Shown here in pieces: positions 35,146 to 43,543 of a DNA stretch of 64,000 bases. How positions within the stretch are numbered: the first letter of the stretch is position 1; each line of letters starts with the position of its first letter. The position numbers were made by a program, and so were the translations under genes. The notes under the pieces were generated by a model. The model was not told the origin of the DNA, searched no databases, and worked only from the letters and a program-made list of their open reading frames with translations. The DNA lies in NCBI GenBank assembly GCA_019359495.1, contig JAHHHF010000085.1, positions 1 through 64,000 on the forward strand, given 5' to 3'. Origin of the DNA: Goleter apudmare HA4340-LM2. Its GTDB lineage: Bacteria > Cyanobacteriota > Cyanobacteriia > Cyanobacteriales > Nostocaceae.

Positions 35146-36990
35146 CTACATGCTTTGCCGATATTCTGCTAATAATTGGGGAATGTAATCATAGCCATCC
35201 ACACCAATAATGGCAATGAGTTTAGGGCGATGTTGCTGCAATGCATTCTTAAAGGCTTCCTCACCAATTTGACCAAATAAAATGGCAAGTAATGCGGCTG
35301 GTTTGCGCCATTCTTGGGAAGCAATTTGATGGAACATATACATTCCTAAACAACCTGTATAAATCGCTCTAGCAAAGTTTGCTTGACTATAATTGACTTC
35401 GGCTAAATTCGCTAGGTTCAATCCTTGCAAATACAAATCACCAGAAAGCTGGGCGGCATTAAAACCCGCTTCTAAATTTTTGATGGCATCTGCTGGTTGG
35501 TTAATAACTTGATAAGCAATACCGATACTGCTTAAACACAAAGCTTTACTTTGAATATCACCTAATTGTTCTGATAATTTTAAACCTTGTTGCAGATAAT
35601 TAATTGCCATTTCATAGGTTTCTGGTTCTAGTTGTTCCAGCTTTTGGGCTTGCATAACTTCGCTGTAGCCTAGATTTACCAGTGCATTGGCTTCTCCTGT
35701 ACGATCGCCTGCTTGGCGACTCAGAATTAATCCTCGTTGACTGTAGTTAATTGCCTCAGCATAATTTTGCTCTTGGACGTAGGTACGGCTGAGGTGGTTG
35801 AGATTGGCAATTTCACAGGGGCGATCGCCTGCATTCCTGGCTATTTCTAGTGCTTGTTGGTGAAAGGTAATTGAGCGCTGGTATTGTCCCAAAGCACGCT
35901 GGGAAGAACCCAAAAGTGTCAAAATTCGGGCTTTTTCTTGCGTACCCTCTACTCGACTTAGTGGTTCATCTAAATAATCTAGGGCGTTGCGTAAATAGCT
36001 GCCAGAAAAAGAGGCGAAAATACCGCCATAAAGGGGAAAATAGGAACGTTGGGCAAAGGTTCGCAGAATTTGCAGCATGATTTGCGAACCACCGTCACCA
36101 TACACTGCTGCAATACTACCAAAACCACTTGCTAACTGACTCCAAATCACTGCAAATGTCAGGAAGGTAGAAATAGATAACTTTGATCCGGCTTGGACAT
36201 TGTAAGCTTGTTGGTCAAACCAACTCACTAAACCCCGTTGCAAGTACTGCAAAATCAATGCCAATTCCACCCAATCACCGAGGGTAATCCCACGCTGTTG
36301 TTCGGCAAATTCAATTGCAGATTGTTCCATCGCCAAAGTGCGAAGCAGTCCCTTGGCTAACTGGCTATCAATTTGTTTCGCCCAAGTTGCCCAAGGGCCA
36401 TTTTCTCCGGGTACACCACCAAATCCCAAGTCCCGGTTTTGCTCATACATCCAGCTCACCAAGTGGTCTTGTAGTCGCTGCCAAGAACTTAACCCACGGG
36501 TAATGCCAATTGATATTTGCTGTAAGCTAGCATCTGCTTGGGCAAACTGCTGTAAAGATTTTGATAACTGTTGGAGTTGTTGGGCATTAAGCGGATATTT
36601 CTGATTGGGGTCAGTAAAACGCAATAGTGTAGCCAGTCGCTGTTCAGCAGAAGCTGTCGTGATTTCTTTCACGGCTGAGACTATCACTTCTGTGGCTTTA
36701 TTATGCTCTTGCCACCTTTGCCATTGAGTCTGTATCGTCTTAATTGCCCTCAAGCTGCGGGTGGCTTTGGCTTTCTTGAGTTCATCGGGTTCGCTGTCTG
36801 CTTGAGTTTGGATAATGGTGAGGCGATCGCTTAAAGCTAGCTCAAACACCTCCCCAGTCCCAGGGGTCAAGTCTTTGAGTAATAGTTGATATACTTGCTC
36901 CACCGAGCTAATCTTCCCTTTGAGGGTAGATTGCACAATATCATCGATTAAAGCCAGGTAGCGATCGCGCAATGGCAGAGATTCTGACAC
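35146..36990 (-). CDS. Tetratricopeptide-repeat protein
   Basis: A 614-residue cytoplasmic protein. Residues 1-330 are helical, without a recognised domain; they include a hydrophobic stretch (STFLTFAVIWSQLASGFGSIAAVYG) that looks buried rather than membrane-spanning. From about 345 to 545 there are at least five TPR units of the NPHP3/kinesin-light-chain style (ARILTLLGSSQRALGQYQRSI, ANLNHLSRTYVQEQNYAEAI, ANALVNLGYSEVM, ALCLSSIGIAYQVINQPADAI, LNLANLAEVNYSQANFARAI). The last 60 residues hold a hydrophobic cap. A protein-protein scaffold is likely; partners unknown. Monocistronic. Confidence 0.85.
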   Translation of the reverse strand: MSESLPLRDRYLALIDDIVQSTLKGKISSVEQVYQLLLKDLTPGTGEVFELALSDRLTIIQTQADSEPDELKKAKATRSLRAIKTIQTQWQRWQEHNKATEVIVSAVKEITTASAEQRLATLLRFTDPNQKYPLNAQQLQQLSKSLQQFAQADASLQQISIGITRGLSSWQRLQDHLVSWMYEQNRDLGFGGVPGENGPWATWAKQIDSQLAKGLLRTLAMEQSAIEFAEQQRGITLGDWVELALILQYLQRGLVSWFDQQAYNVQAGSKLSISTFLTFAVIWSQLASGFGSIAAVYGDGGSQIMLQILRTFAQRSYFPLYGGIFASFSGSYLRNALDYLDEPLSRVEGTQEKARILTLLGSSQRALGQYQRSITFHQQALEIARNAGDRPCEIANLNHLSRTYVQEQNYAEAINYSQRGLILSRQAGDRTGEANALVNLGYSEVMQAQKLEQLEPETYEMAINYLQQGLKLSEQLGDIQSKALCLSSIGIAYQVINQPADAIKNLEAGFNAAQLSGDLYLQGLNLANLAEVNYSQANFARAIYTGCLGMYMFHQIASQEWRKPAALLAILFGQIGEEAFKNALQQHRPKLIAIIGVDGYDYIPQLLAEYRQSM

Positions 36991-37180
36991 TTTAAGCTAC
37001 TAAAGAACATCACGTTAATTCTAATTGTAGTCGTGTCTCATGGGGATGGGTTTTTACCCAAATTAGAAACTTTAATCCAATCTTGGCATTTGTCAAGCGC
37101 AGGTTGCGATTTTAAATTTTGACTGCAAGGATGTTTTGGCAGTAGGCGAAAGGTAGATGCTCTGATGACGCGGCAGAATC

Positions 37181-37290
37181 TAGTAGTCTGTCAATTTTGT
37201 TTTGAGGGATTTTTGGTAGTGTGAGCGTCTCGCTCACGCGGGCAAGATGCCCGCACTACAGTCCATCATTTTTATCTTGACAGACTACTA
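37181..37290 (-). mobile_element. MITE-like element, family A (copy 2)
   Basis: A 110-base element with perfect 14-base ends TAGTAGTCTGTCAA (37181-37194) and its complement (37277-37290). It holds two hairpins, GTGAGCGTCTCGCTCAC and GCGGGCAAGATGCCCGC. Reverse-complemented, it matches the copy at 3782-3885 over nearly its whole length. It lies 44 bases before a Uma2 gene, close to its promoter. Confidence 0.85.
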
Positions 37291-37333
37291 GGGGCAGCGA
37301 TGGTAAATTCAAATATATGTGGAGGTGGTAACT

Positions 37334-37948
37334 ATGACCCAATCACTACCCCAGTTAGTAACCTTTGATCAATTTATGGAGTGGTATCCTGCAAACGGGG
37401 TGCGATACGAACTACATAAAGGAGTAATTGTAGAAATGCCACCTCCAACAGGCGAACACGAAAATGTTGTGGGATTTTTGGCAGCACAGATAACTTTCCA
37501 ATTCTTGCAAATGGGACTACCGTTTCGCATCCCCAAAACTGCATTTGTCAAAATTAATAGCAATAACTCTACCTATTCTCCGGATATTTTGGTCTTAAAT
37601 CATGACAATCTCGTGAATGAACCTCTATGGAGTAAGCAATCAACTGTTATTCAAGCCGCATCTATCCCTATAGTCGTTGAAGTAGTCAGTACGAATTGGC
37701 GGGACGACTATTACGACAAGTTCAGGGACTATGAAGACATGGGGATTCCTGAGTATTGGATTGTGGACTATGCGGCGCTGGGTGGCAAAAGATTTACAGG
37801 TAATCCTAAACAACAAACTATGACAATTTGCCAATTAATTGATGGGGATTATCAAATTACTGAGTTTAGGGGAAACGATTTAATTGCATCGCCTTTATTC
37901 CCTCAACTCAACCTGACAGCACAACAAGTTTTTGATTCGGCTTTGTAA
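37334..37948 (+). CDS. Uma2-family putative endonuclease
   Basis: A 204-residue Uma2 (DUF820) protein of the standard short form. It has LVTFDQFMEWYPANGVRYELHKGVIVEM, the PD motif in TYSPDILVLN, a glutamate in IPIVVEVVSTNW, then DYYDKFRDYEDMGIPEYWIVDY. The ATG at 37334 follows GGAGG at 8-base spacing; an in-frame GTG at 37319 lies before the ribosome-binding site and is rejected. No coiled-coil tail. Putative nuclease, biological role unknown. Confidence 0.92.
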   Translation: MTQSLPQLVTFDQFMEWYPANGVRYELHKGVIVEMPPPTGEHENVVGFLAAQITFQFLQMGLPFRIPKTAFVKINSNNSTYSPDILVLNHDNLVNEPLWSKQSTVIQAASIPIVVEVVSTNWRDDYYDKFRDYEDMGIPEYWIVDYAALGGKRFTGNPKQQTMTICQLIDGDYQITEFRGNDLIASPLFPQLNLTAQQVFDSAL

Positions 37949-38198
37949 GCCACATTTGTTAGCAGGATTCCTCAGTACGAACATTTTTTGTGCTGTAAAG
38001 GGGTTCTCTAACTGATGTATCCTATATATCTGACTACAAATACTGTGTTAAACGCAGTGGCTGACAAAGGACAAATGACGATCGCCTCCAGTTAGCTTTA
38101 TAAGCGTCACTCTATCTACAGCAAAACAAATCTGATACTCATAACACATTTTGCGTTATGAGTAAATAAATGTGAAATAGCTAGGAGAGCGCTGCTAC

Positions 38199-39812
38199 AT
38201 GGCTCGCACCCCCACATTAAATTTTGATCGCGGTACATTAATTTTGCATCCACCGCCACGGGGCAAAGCTTGGATGGACTATGCTACATGGGACGATCGC
38301 GTGGAAAAGTTTCGGATTCCGGCGATCAGATACCGTTCTTTGGTGGAAGCACTGCAAGCGGAAGAGATTCAGTTTATTGACGAAGCAAAGAAATTTTATC
38401 CTGTAGATTTGATTCCTAGTTTGGAAATGACGCCTTATCCCCATCAGAGTGAGGCGTTAGCTGCTTGGAAATTGGCGGGAAGACAGGGGGTAGTGGTGCT
38501 ACCTACGGCGGCGGGAAAGACTTATTTGGCGCAAATGGCGATGCAAGCCACACCGCGCACGACGTTGATTGTTGTGCCCACTTTGGATTTGATGCACCAG
38601 TGGTACGCACATTTGGTGGCGGCGTTCCCTGATGCTGAGGTGGGGTTGCTGGGGGGTGGTTCCAAGGATAGAACGGCGATTTTAGTGGCGACTTATGATA
38701 GTGCGGCGATTCATGCGGAAAACTTGGGTAATCAATATGCTTTGCTGATTTTTGATGAATGTCACCACCTACCAACTGATTTTAGTCGGGTAATTGCCGA
38801 ATATGCGATCGCTCCCTATCGTCTTGGACTCTCAGCCACGCCAGAACGCACAGATGGGAAACACGCTGATTTAAATATCTTGATTGGTAGAGAAGTCTAT
38901 CGCAAACGCGCTGAGGATTTGGCGGGACAAGCACTAGCTGATCATGAAATTGTCCAAATCAAGGTGAAGTTATCACAACAGGAGCGGGAAAGATACAACG
39001 AGTTAATTCAACTCCGCAATGATTTTTTAAAGCAATCGCGGATTTCTTTGGGGAGTATCCAAGGTTGGCAAATATTTGTGCAAATGAGTGCGCGATCGCA
39101 AAATGGACGTAGAGCGATGTTAGCGCACCGGGAAGCGAAGGAAATTGCTTTGGGTACTGATGGGAAGTTGCGAATTTTGGCGAATTTGTTGGCGAAACAT
39201 TTCCCGGAAAGAATTTTAATTTTTACTGCTGATAATGCTACTGTTTATCGTATTTCTCTAGATTTATTGATTCCTTCGATTACTCATCAAACTCCGGTGA
39301 AGGAACGCCATGAGATATTAACTAAGTTTCGGGAAGGGGAATATAACACTTTAATTGCTTCTCATGTTTTGAATGAGGGGGTTGATGTGCCGGCAGCTTC
39401 TGTGGCGATTATTCTATCTGGTACTGGTTCGGCGCGGGAATATATTCAGCGTTTGGGGAGGGTTTTAAGGAAGGGGAATATAGAAAATAAGCAGGCGATT
39501 TTGTATGAGGTGGTGGCGGAGGATACGAGTGAGGAGGGGACTTCGGCGAGGCGTAGGGGTGTGGAGAGAGGAAACGAACCGCCAAGAAGCAAAGGACGCC
39601 AAGGAGGAGAAGACAAGAAGGGGAATTTGCATGTTGTCAAGCCGATTTATGGCGTTGAGCAGGAGAGGAGTTATAAGGCGGCTGAACAGTTAGAAATCAA
39701 TTATTCCACAGAAGGTTCTCAAGGGAAGAAAGCCAAGAAAAATGTTACCGACAGATTTGTTGATGCACCGCCACAACGGGGAGGAAATTATCCCCAAGAG
39801 GTTGAAGATTGA
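38199..39812 (+). CDS. XPB/Rad25-like DEAD/DEAH-box helicase
   Basis: A 537-residue superfamily 2 helicase of the XPB type. It has an N-terminal XPB-like region (about 1-75), motif I PTAAGKT (102-108), motif II DECH (186-189), motif III SATP (212-215), and a second RecA domain with motif V-like VLNEGVDVPAAS and motif VI QRLGRVLR (417-424). XPB opens DNA in nucleotide excision repair, and archaeal XPB pairs with the nuclease Bax1, encoded next here. Residues about 456-475 (RGNEPPRSKGRQGGEDKKG) look like a common cyanobacterial nucleotide repeat read in frame. The last 24 codons overlap the next gene by 71 bases in another frame. Confidence 0.92.
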   Translation: MARTPTLNFDRGTLILHPPPRGKAWMDYATWDDRVEKFRIPAIRYRSLVEALQAEEIQFIDEAKKFYPVDLIPSLEMTPYPHQSEALAAWKLAGRQGVVVLPTAAGKTYLAQMAMQATPRTTLIVVPTLDLMHQWYAHLVAAFPDAEVGLLGGGSKDRTAILVATYDSAAIHAENLGNQYALLIFDECHHLPTDFSRVIAEYAIAPYRLGLSATPERTDGKHADLNILIGREVYRKRAEDLAGQALADHEIVQIKVKLSQQERERYNELIQLRNDFLKQSRISLGSIQGWQIFVQMSARSQNGRRAMLAHREAKEIALGTDGKLRILANLLAKHFPERILIFTADNATVYRISLDLLIPSITHQTPVKERHEILTKFREGEYNTLIASHVLNEGVDVPAASVAIILSGTGSAREYIQRLGRVLRKGNIENKQAILYEVVAEDTSEEGTSARRRGVERGNEPPRSKGRQGGEDKKGNLHVVKPIYGVEQERSYKAAEQLEINYSTEGSQGKKAKKNVTDRFVDAPPQRGGNYPQEVED

Positions 39813-40956
39813 TGATAAACATTTGGGGTTGGCGGGTGAGTTAATTAGTTATTTTCAAGCAGCAGTGGGTAAGACTCAAGGGGTGCTTGAGCGTCAATTG
39901 ACGGATTTTGAGGGTGATACTACTGATTATCGGTTGAAGCGGGGGTTGGCTTATATTTTAAAAAGCAGTTTTTGCACTTTTGAGGTGGTGAGTCCTTTGG
40001 AACCACCAATGTTAAGAGAAAGGGTGTTTTCCTTATCTGCAAAATCTGTTCCGAGTAAAGAATCAACGCAGCTAACATTGAGCAAAGTTGCTGATGAATT
40101 AACTCATGAACTGGAGCGAGAAGTTTTACCCCAACAGGTTCATGATGGATTGTATGCTGATTTAGCTGAAAATAAGATTTTGACGGTTTTTGATGCACCG
40201 ACACCCCAGGATTTGTTAAATCGATATAACTTATCCCAAGTGCAAGGGGTGTTTTATAAAGCTAGTAAGTTAGTGTTAAATGCTCATCGCAATGTACCTG
40301 GAGAATATAAGCTGTTGTTTCGCTATCTGAAGCTGTTTCAATTGATGGCTTATATTGAGGGCGACGCTGACCACGGGTTTACAATTAGCATTGACGGGCC
40401 GACGAGTTTATTTAATCCTAGTACGCGCTACGGGTTGGCGATCGCTAAAATGATTCCCGCCTTACTCCACGTCACTAGATGGAGTCTCGCCGCCACTCTC
40501 AAAAACCGCGACACCTACACCAACACCTGGATCACTGGACGCTTTACCCTCAACTCTGAATGTGGTTTAGTCTCCCACTACTCACCGGGAAAACCCTACG
40601 ACAGTATGCTCGAAGCATCCTTCGCAGATAAATGGGATGCTTTAAAATCGGACTGGTTTTTAGAGCGAGAAGTCGATTTAATTCCCATTCCTGGTAGTGT
40701 CATGATTCCCGATTTTCGGTTAGTGCATCCTGATGGTAGGAGTTATTTGTTAGAAATAGTTGGTTATTGGCGTCCAGAATATTTACAAAAGAAGTTTTCT
40801 CAAGTGCGCCGTGCAGGATGCGACAACTTAATTCTGGCAATTTCTGAGCGATTGAATTTAGAAAAGGCGGGTGTGAAATTAAATGATGTCCCCGCCAAAA
40901 TCATTTGGTTCAAAGATAAACTATTGCCAAAAGCCGTGTTAGCAGTATTAGATTGA
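39742..40956 (+). CDS. Bax1-like nuclease (DUF790)
   Basis: A 404-residue DUF790 protein, the family of archaeal Bax1, a structure-specific endonuclease that binds XPB helicase and cuts repair bubbles. The conserved N-terminus MLPTDLLMHR fixes the start inside the end of the helicase gene. The PD-(D/E)xK-type site in the C-terminal domain is visible as Glu291 (SMLEASFADKW), Asp324 (MIPDFRLVHP) and Glu338-x-Val340 (YLLEIVGYW), so catalysis looks intact. The 71-base out-of-frame overlap with the helicase indicates translational coupling and a joint complex. Confidence 0.9.
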   Translation: MLPTDLLMHRHNGEEIIPKRLKIDDKHLGLAGELISYFQAAVGKTQGVLERQLTDFEGDTTDYRLKRGLAYILKSSFCTFEVVSPLEPPMLRERVFSLSAKSVPSKESTQLTLSKVADELTHELEREVLPQQVHDGLYADLAENKILTVFDAPTPQDLLNRYNLSQVQGVFYKASKLVLNAHRNVPGEYKLLFRYLKLFQLMAYIEGDADHGFTISIDGPTSLFNPSTRYGLAIAKMIPALLHVTRWSLAATLKNRDTYTNTWITGRFTLNSECGLVSHYSPGKPYDSMLEASFADKWDALKSDWFLEREVDLIPIPGSVMIPDFRLVHPDGRSYLLEIVGYWRPEYLQKKFSQVRRAGCDNLILAISERLNLEKAGVKLNDVPAKIIWFKDKLLPKAVLAVLD

Positions 40957-41054
40957 ACCTGCGTGAGCAAGACTATGATTATCTTATAGATAAGTAAGTT
41001 GACGGGACTAAACAGAACTATATTACGAAATAAAAATATGATTGAAATCCTTAC

Positions 41055-41082
41055 CAATGACAAATGACAAATGACAAATGAC
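41055..41082 (+). repeat. Heptameric STRR (ACAAATG tandem)
   Basis: Four consecutive or near-consecutive copies of a 7-base unit (ACAAATG/CCAATG variants). This is the short tandemly repeated repetitive sequence type known from heterocystous cyanobacteria. Confidence 0.7.
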
Positions 41083-41135
41083 GACCCTAACTAGTTAACT
41101 TTATTTACACCACCTACTTAAATGGTAATCAGATC

Positions 41136-41834
41136 ATGCTACAGTACGATCCGCTAGACTGCTTACCCTCCGCCGAGGATTTGCCCGACTCTGACGATAA
41201 CCCTGTGTATAATCAGCTACAACATTTAATTCCCGGTTTACTAGAAGCCATACTAGCTATGGCGTGGGCAGAGCGGATGGACTGGTTCTTTGGCGTTGAT
41301 ATGGGTATTTATTACGATCCCGATCAGCCGGCGATTGTACCAGATGGGTTTTTAAGTCTGGAAGTTGAACGAATTATTGATGAGAATCTGCGTTTAAGTT
41401 ACCTACTTTGGGAAGAACAGCGTGTACCAATTATGGCGCTAGAAGTAGTTTCTCAAAAACGGCGAGGGGAATACACCGCTAAGAAAGAGTTTTATACCCA
41501 GTTAGAAGTTTTATATTATGTGATTTATAATCCCCAGCGACGGAGAAAACCAGCTTTAGAAGTGTATCGCTTGGTAAATGGCAATTATCAATTGCAACGA
41601 GGAAATCCTGTTTGGCTTCCGGAGATTGGTTTAGGGATTGGCTGTGAACGCGGCACTTATTTGGGCATTACACGGGAGTGGCTTTACTGGTATACCGAGC
41701 AAGGTCAGCGTTTATTAACACCAGAAGAACGAATGGAACAATCACAACAAGAGGCTCAGCAAGCACAACAACGCGCCCAAATACTAGCAGAACGTCTCAG
41801 ATCGCTTGGTGTAAATCCAGATTCTTTGGTTTAG
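41136..41834 (+). CDS. Uma2-family putative endonuclease with coiled-coil tail
   Basis: A 232-residue Uma2-family protein of a longer subtype. The core has VPDGFLSLEV (the PD position), a glutamate in PIMALEVVSQKRRGEY, KKEFYTQLEVLYYVIYNP, then the conserved LGIGCERGTYLGITREWLYWY. The C-terminus is a Gln/Glu/Ala coiled coil (QQEAQQAQQRAQ) ending LRSLGVNPDSL, like the tails of the tandem pair at 32.6-34.3 kb. It lies directly upstream of the 21-bp tandem repeat array. Confidence 0.9.
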   Translation: MLQYDPLDCLPSAEDLPDSDDNPVYNQLQHLIPGLLEAILAMAWAERMDWFFGVDMGIYYDPDQPAIVPDGFLSLEVERIIDENLRLSYLLWEEQRVPIMALEVVSQKRRGEYTAKKEFYTQLEVLYYVIYNPQRRRKPALEVYRLVNGNYQLQRGNPVWLPEIGLGIGCERGTYLGITREWLYWYTEQGQRLLTPEERMEQSQQEAQQAQQRAQILAERLRSLGVNPDSLV

Positions 41835-41884
41835 CATCTGCTTCTGGCTAAATTATCGCAGATGCAACCCACGACAACCAAGTC

Positions 41885-42178
41885 ACGAGTTTAAAAAACT
41901 GATAAACGAGTATCAAAGACTCGTCCACGAGTATCAAAGACTCTCGCGCGAGTATTAAAGACTCGCTCACGAGTGTTAAAGGCTCTCACGCGAGTATCAA
42001 AGACTCGTTCACGAGCATCAAAGACTCGTTCACGAGCATCAAAGACTCATTCACGAGCATCAAAGACTCGCTCACGAGTATTAAAGACTCTCGCACGAGT
42101 ATTAAAGACTCATTCACGAGCATCAAAGACTCATTCACGAGTATCAAAGACTCGTCAACGGAGTTCAGAGACTCATGG
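41885..42178. repeat. Tandem array, fourteen 21-bp units
   Basis: Fourteen contiguous 21-base units in perfect register. The consensus is close to ACGAGTATCAAAGACTCGTTC; the first and last units are degenerate. Each unit carries the small inverted repeat CGAGT/ACTCG, so the transcript could form a row of hairpins. Unit length is a multiple of both 3 and 7, and one plus-strand frame stays open through most of the array with a 7-residue period. That frame lacks an ATG and ribosome-binding site, so I treat it as non-coding. Confidence 0.88.
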
Positions 42179-42262
42179 ATGAGTCAGCTTAACGCAAAAT
42201 AGGCGATCGCTCACACCACAATCAAGTTGAGTTAACGATAGATGCTTAGGGAACTTCCTCTT

Positions 42263-42437
42263 AGAGGATGTTTGAAAAGTTTTGGGCGAATATAATTCGC
42301 TACTACACAAACAAAGTCCGCCTGCGCGGACTAACACAAAATCAAGGTTTTCAACCCACGAAGGTGGGTTTTGCCCGTGTAGCCGCGACTTCCAGTCGCC
42401 AGGGCTAGTATTAATTTAGACTTTTCAAACATCCTCT
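42263..42437. mobile_element. MITE-like element, family D
   Basis: A 175-base element with perfect 18-base ends AGAGGATGTTTGAAAAGT (42263-42280) and its complement (42420-42437). Inside are hairpins, including GTCCGCCTGCGCGGAC and AACCCACGAAGGTGGGTT. The right end abuts the last codons of the GrpE-like gene, so the element probably supplies that operon's 3' end or terminator. Confidence 0.82.
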
Positions 42438-42443
42438 TAAATC

Positions 42444-42923
42444 TCACTCTAATTTAGACGTAATTACTTCCGTGGGACGCAAAATATTTTCTCCCAAATA
42501 AAAACCCTGACGAACAATTTTAGTAATAGTTTGGTCTTCTACATCATTTCTAATTTCCCGATCCACTACACGACACAAATGGAAATCTGGCTGTGTACTT
42601 GGTAATTCTATGGGTACAAGTTGACGTTTTCCTAATATGCTCAAAAACTTACGCTGAACTGCTCCTATATTTCTAGGTAAGCGTTGTAGGAATTCTGGAT
42701 TGGCTTCAGGATTGGTATGCAAGTAATCTAGTAAGGCTTCTAATGCATCAGCAACTTCTAATAGTTCCAGGAATAAATCTTCAATGTTAGCTATGGTTTG
42801 GGTTTGCTGTTCTCGCAAAGACTGCTGTAATTCTACATTTTCTTTTTGGAGTGTACCAAGTTTTTGTATTAGCAAGTCGCGTAATTCTTGGCTGAGATTA
42901 TAAGTTTGGGATGAGTTAGACAC
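42444..42923 (-). CDS. GrpE-like nucleotide exchange factor
   Basis: A 159-residue GrpE-family protein. Its first half is a long helix (QKLGTLQKENVELQQSLREQQ). The C-terminal half has the GrpE beta-wing pattern, TITKIVRQGFYLGENILRPTEVI in two overlapping blocks, matching the canonical end of GrpE. GrpE releases ADP from Hsp70. It is the last gene of the Hsp70 operon and overlaps the J-like gene by 8 bases. It is shorter and more divergent than a housekeeping GrpE, so it is likely dedicated to this Hsp70. Confidence 0.85.
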   Translation of the reverse strand: MSNSSQTYNLSQELRDLLIQKLGTLQKENVELQQSLREQQTQTIANIEDLFLELLEVADALEALLDYLHTNPEANPEFLQRLPRNIGAVQRKFLSILGKRQLVPIELPSTQPDFHLCRVVDREIRNDVEDQTITKIVRQGFYLGENILRPTEVITSKLE

Positions 42924-43530
42924 GGGAAATCTCTCTAGTTAACATTGGTAAGGTTTTGCTAACCCAAGCTTGTACTTGGGGATGGTGATGGTTGCTCAAA
43001 CGCTGACAAATAGCGATCGCTCTTTGTAACTGTCCACCCATCTGGTAAGCTCTGACTAGCCACATCTCGGCTTGAAGATAATTTTGGCTATTGCGGTCTG
43101 TACAGCTTTGGCAGTAATCTTCTAGATATTTGATGGCTTTCGGGTAACGTTGCTCTTGGCAAGCCGTGATGCCTTCAGTAAGCAGTTCTGATGTAGGTGT
43201 GGGTAAAGGCTCTTGCTCTAAACGTTCTTCTTTGGCTGCTTGGGCGATCGCTTGTTCTAATCCATCAAATTCTGGTAATAATACTAGGGTTGGTGCTGGC
43301 TGTTCTAAAGCTGATAAATCGCTATATTTGAATCTCTGAATAGTAGGCAAAATGGGGCGCAAATAGTCGGCTATAATCCGTTCTTCTGGTTTCATCAAGC
43401 TTTTTTGAGCTTTGGCAATCACATCCACAGGATATTGTTTACGCTTCATGGCTAAAGCCACAGATTTTGTAATTTCAGCTTTGGACGCTGCTGGAGTGAC
43501 ACCCAAAATATCGTAAGGATTATGTTCCAA
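42916..43530 (-). CDS. J-domain-like protein lacking HPD
   Basis: A 204-residue protein starting NPYDILGVTPAASKAEITKS, the beginning of a DnaJ J-domain. Where the HPD tripeptide that stimulates Hsp70 ATPase should be, it reads QYPVD (residues 32-36), so HPD is lost. A helical linker follows and then TPR-like helices (about 115-195: LTEGITACQEQRYPKAIKYL, EMWLVRAYQMGGQLQRAIAI). It may dock to the partner Hsp70 without triggering hydrolysis in the usual way. It lies 13 bases after the large repeat protein and overlaps the GrpE-like gene. Confidence 0.8.
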   Translation of the reverse strand: MEHNPYDILGVTPAASKAEITKSVALAMKRKQYPVDVIAKAQKSLMKPEERIIADYLRPILPTIQRFKYSDLSALEQPAPTLVLLPEFDGLEQAIAQAAKEERLEQEPLPTPTSELLTEGITACQEQRYPKAIKYLEDYCQSCTDRNSQNYLQAEMWLVRAYQMGGQLQRAIAICQRLSNHHHPQVQAWVSKTLPMLTREISRV

Positions 43531-43543
43531 TACACACCTCTAA

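Noticed and set aside
41885-42178. CRISPR array candidate
   Set aside because: Units follow each other without unique spacers, are only 21 bases, and no cas gene lies nearby. It is a plain tandem repeat.
41973-42182. Heptapeptide-repeat protein encoded by the tandem array
   Set aside because: The open frame is a by-product of a 21-base period; it has no ATG, no ribosome-binding site and an extreme Arg/Ser/Lys/Thr composition.
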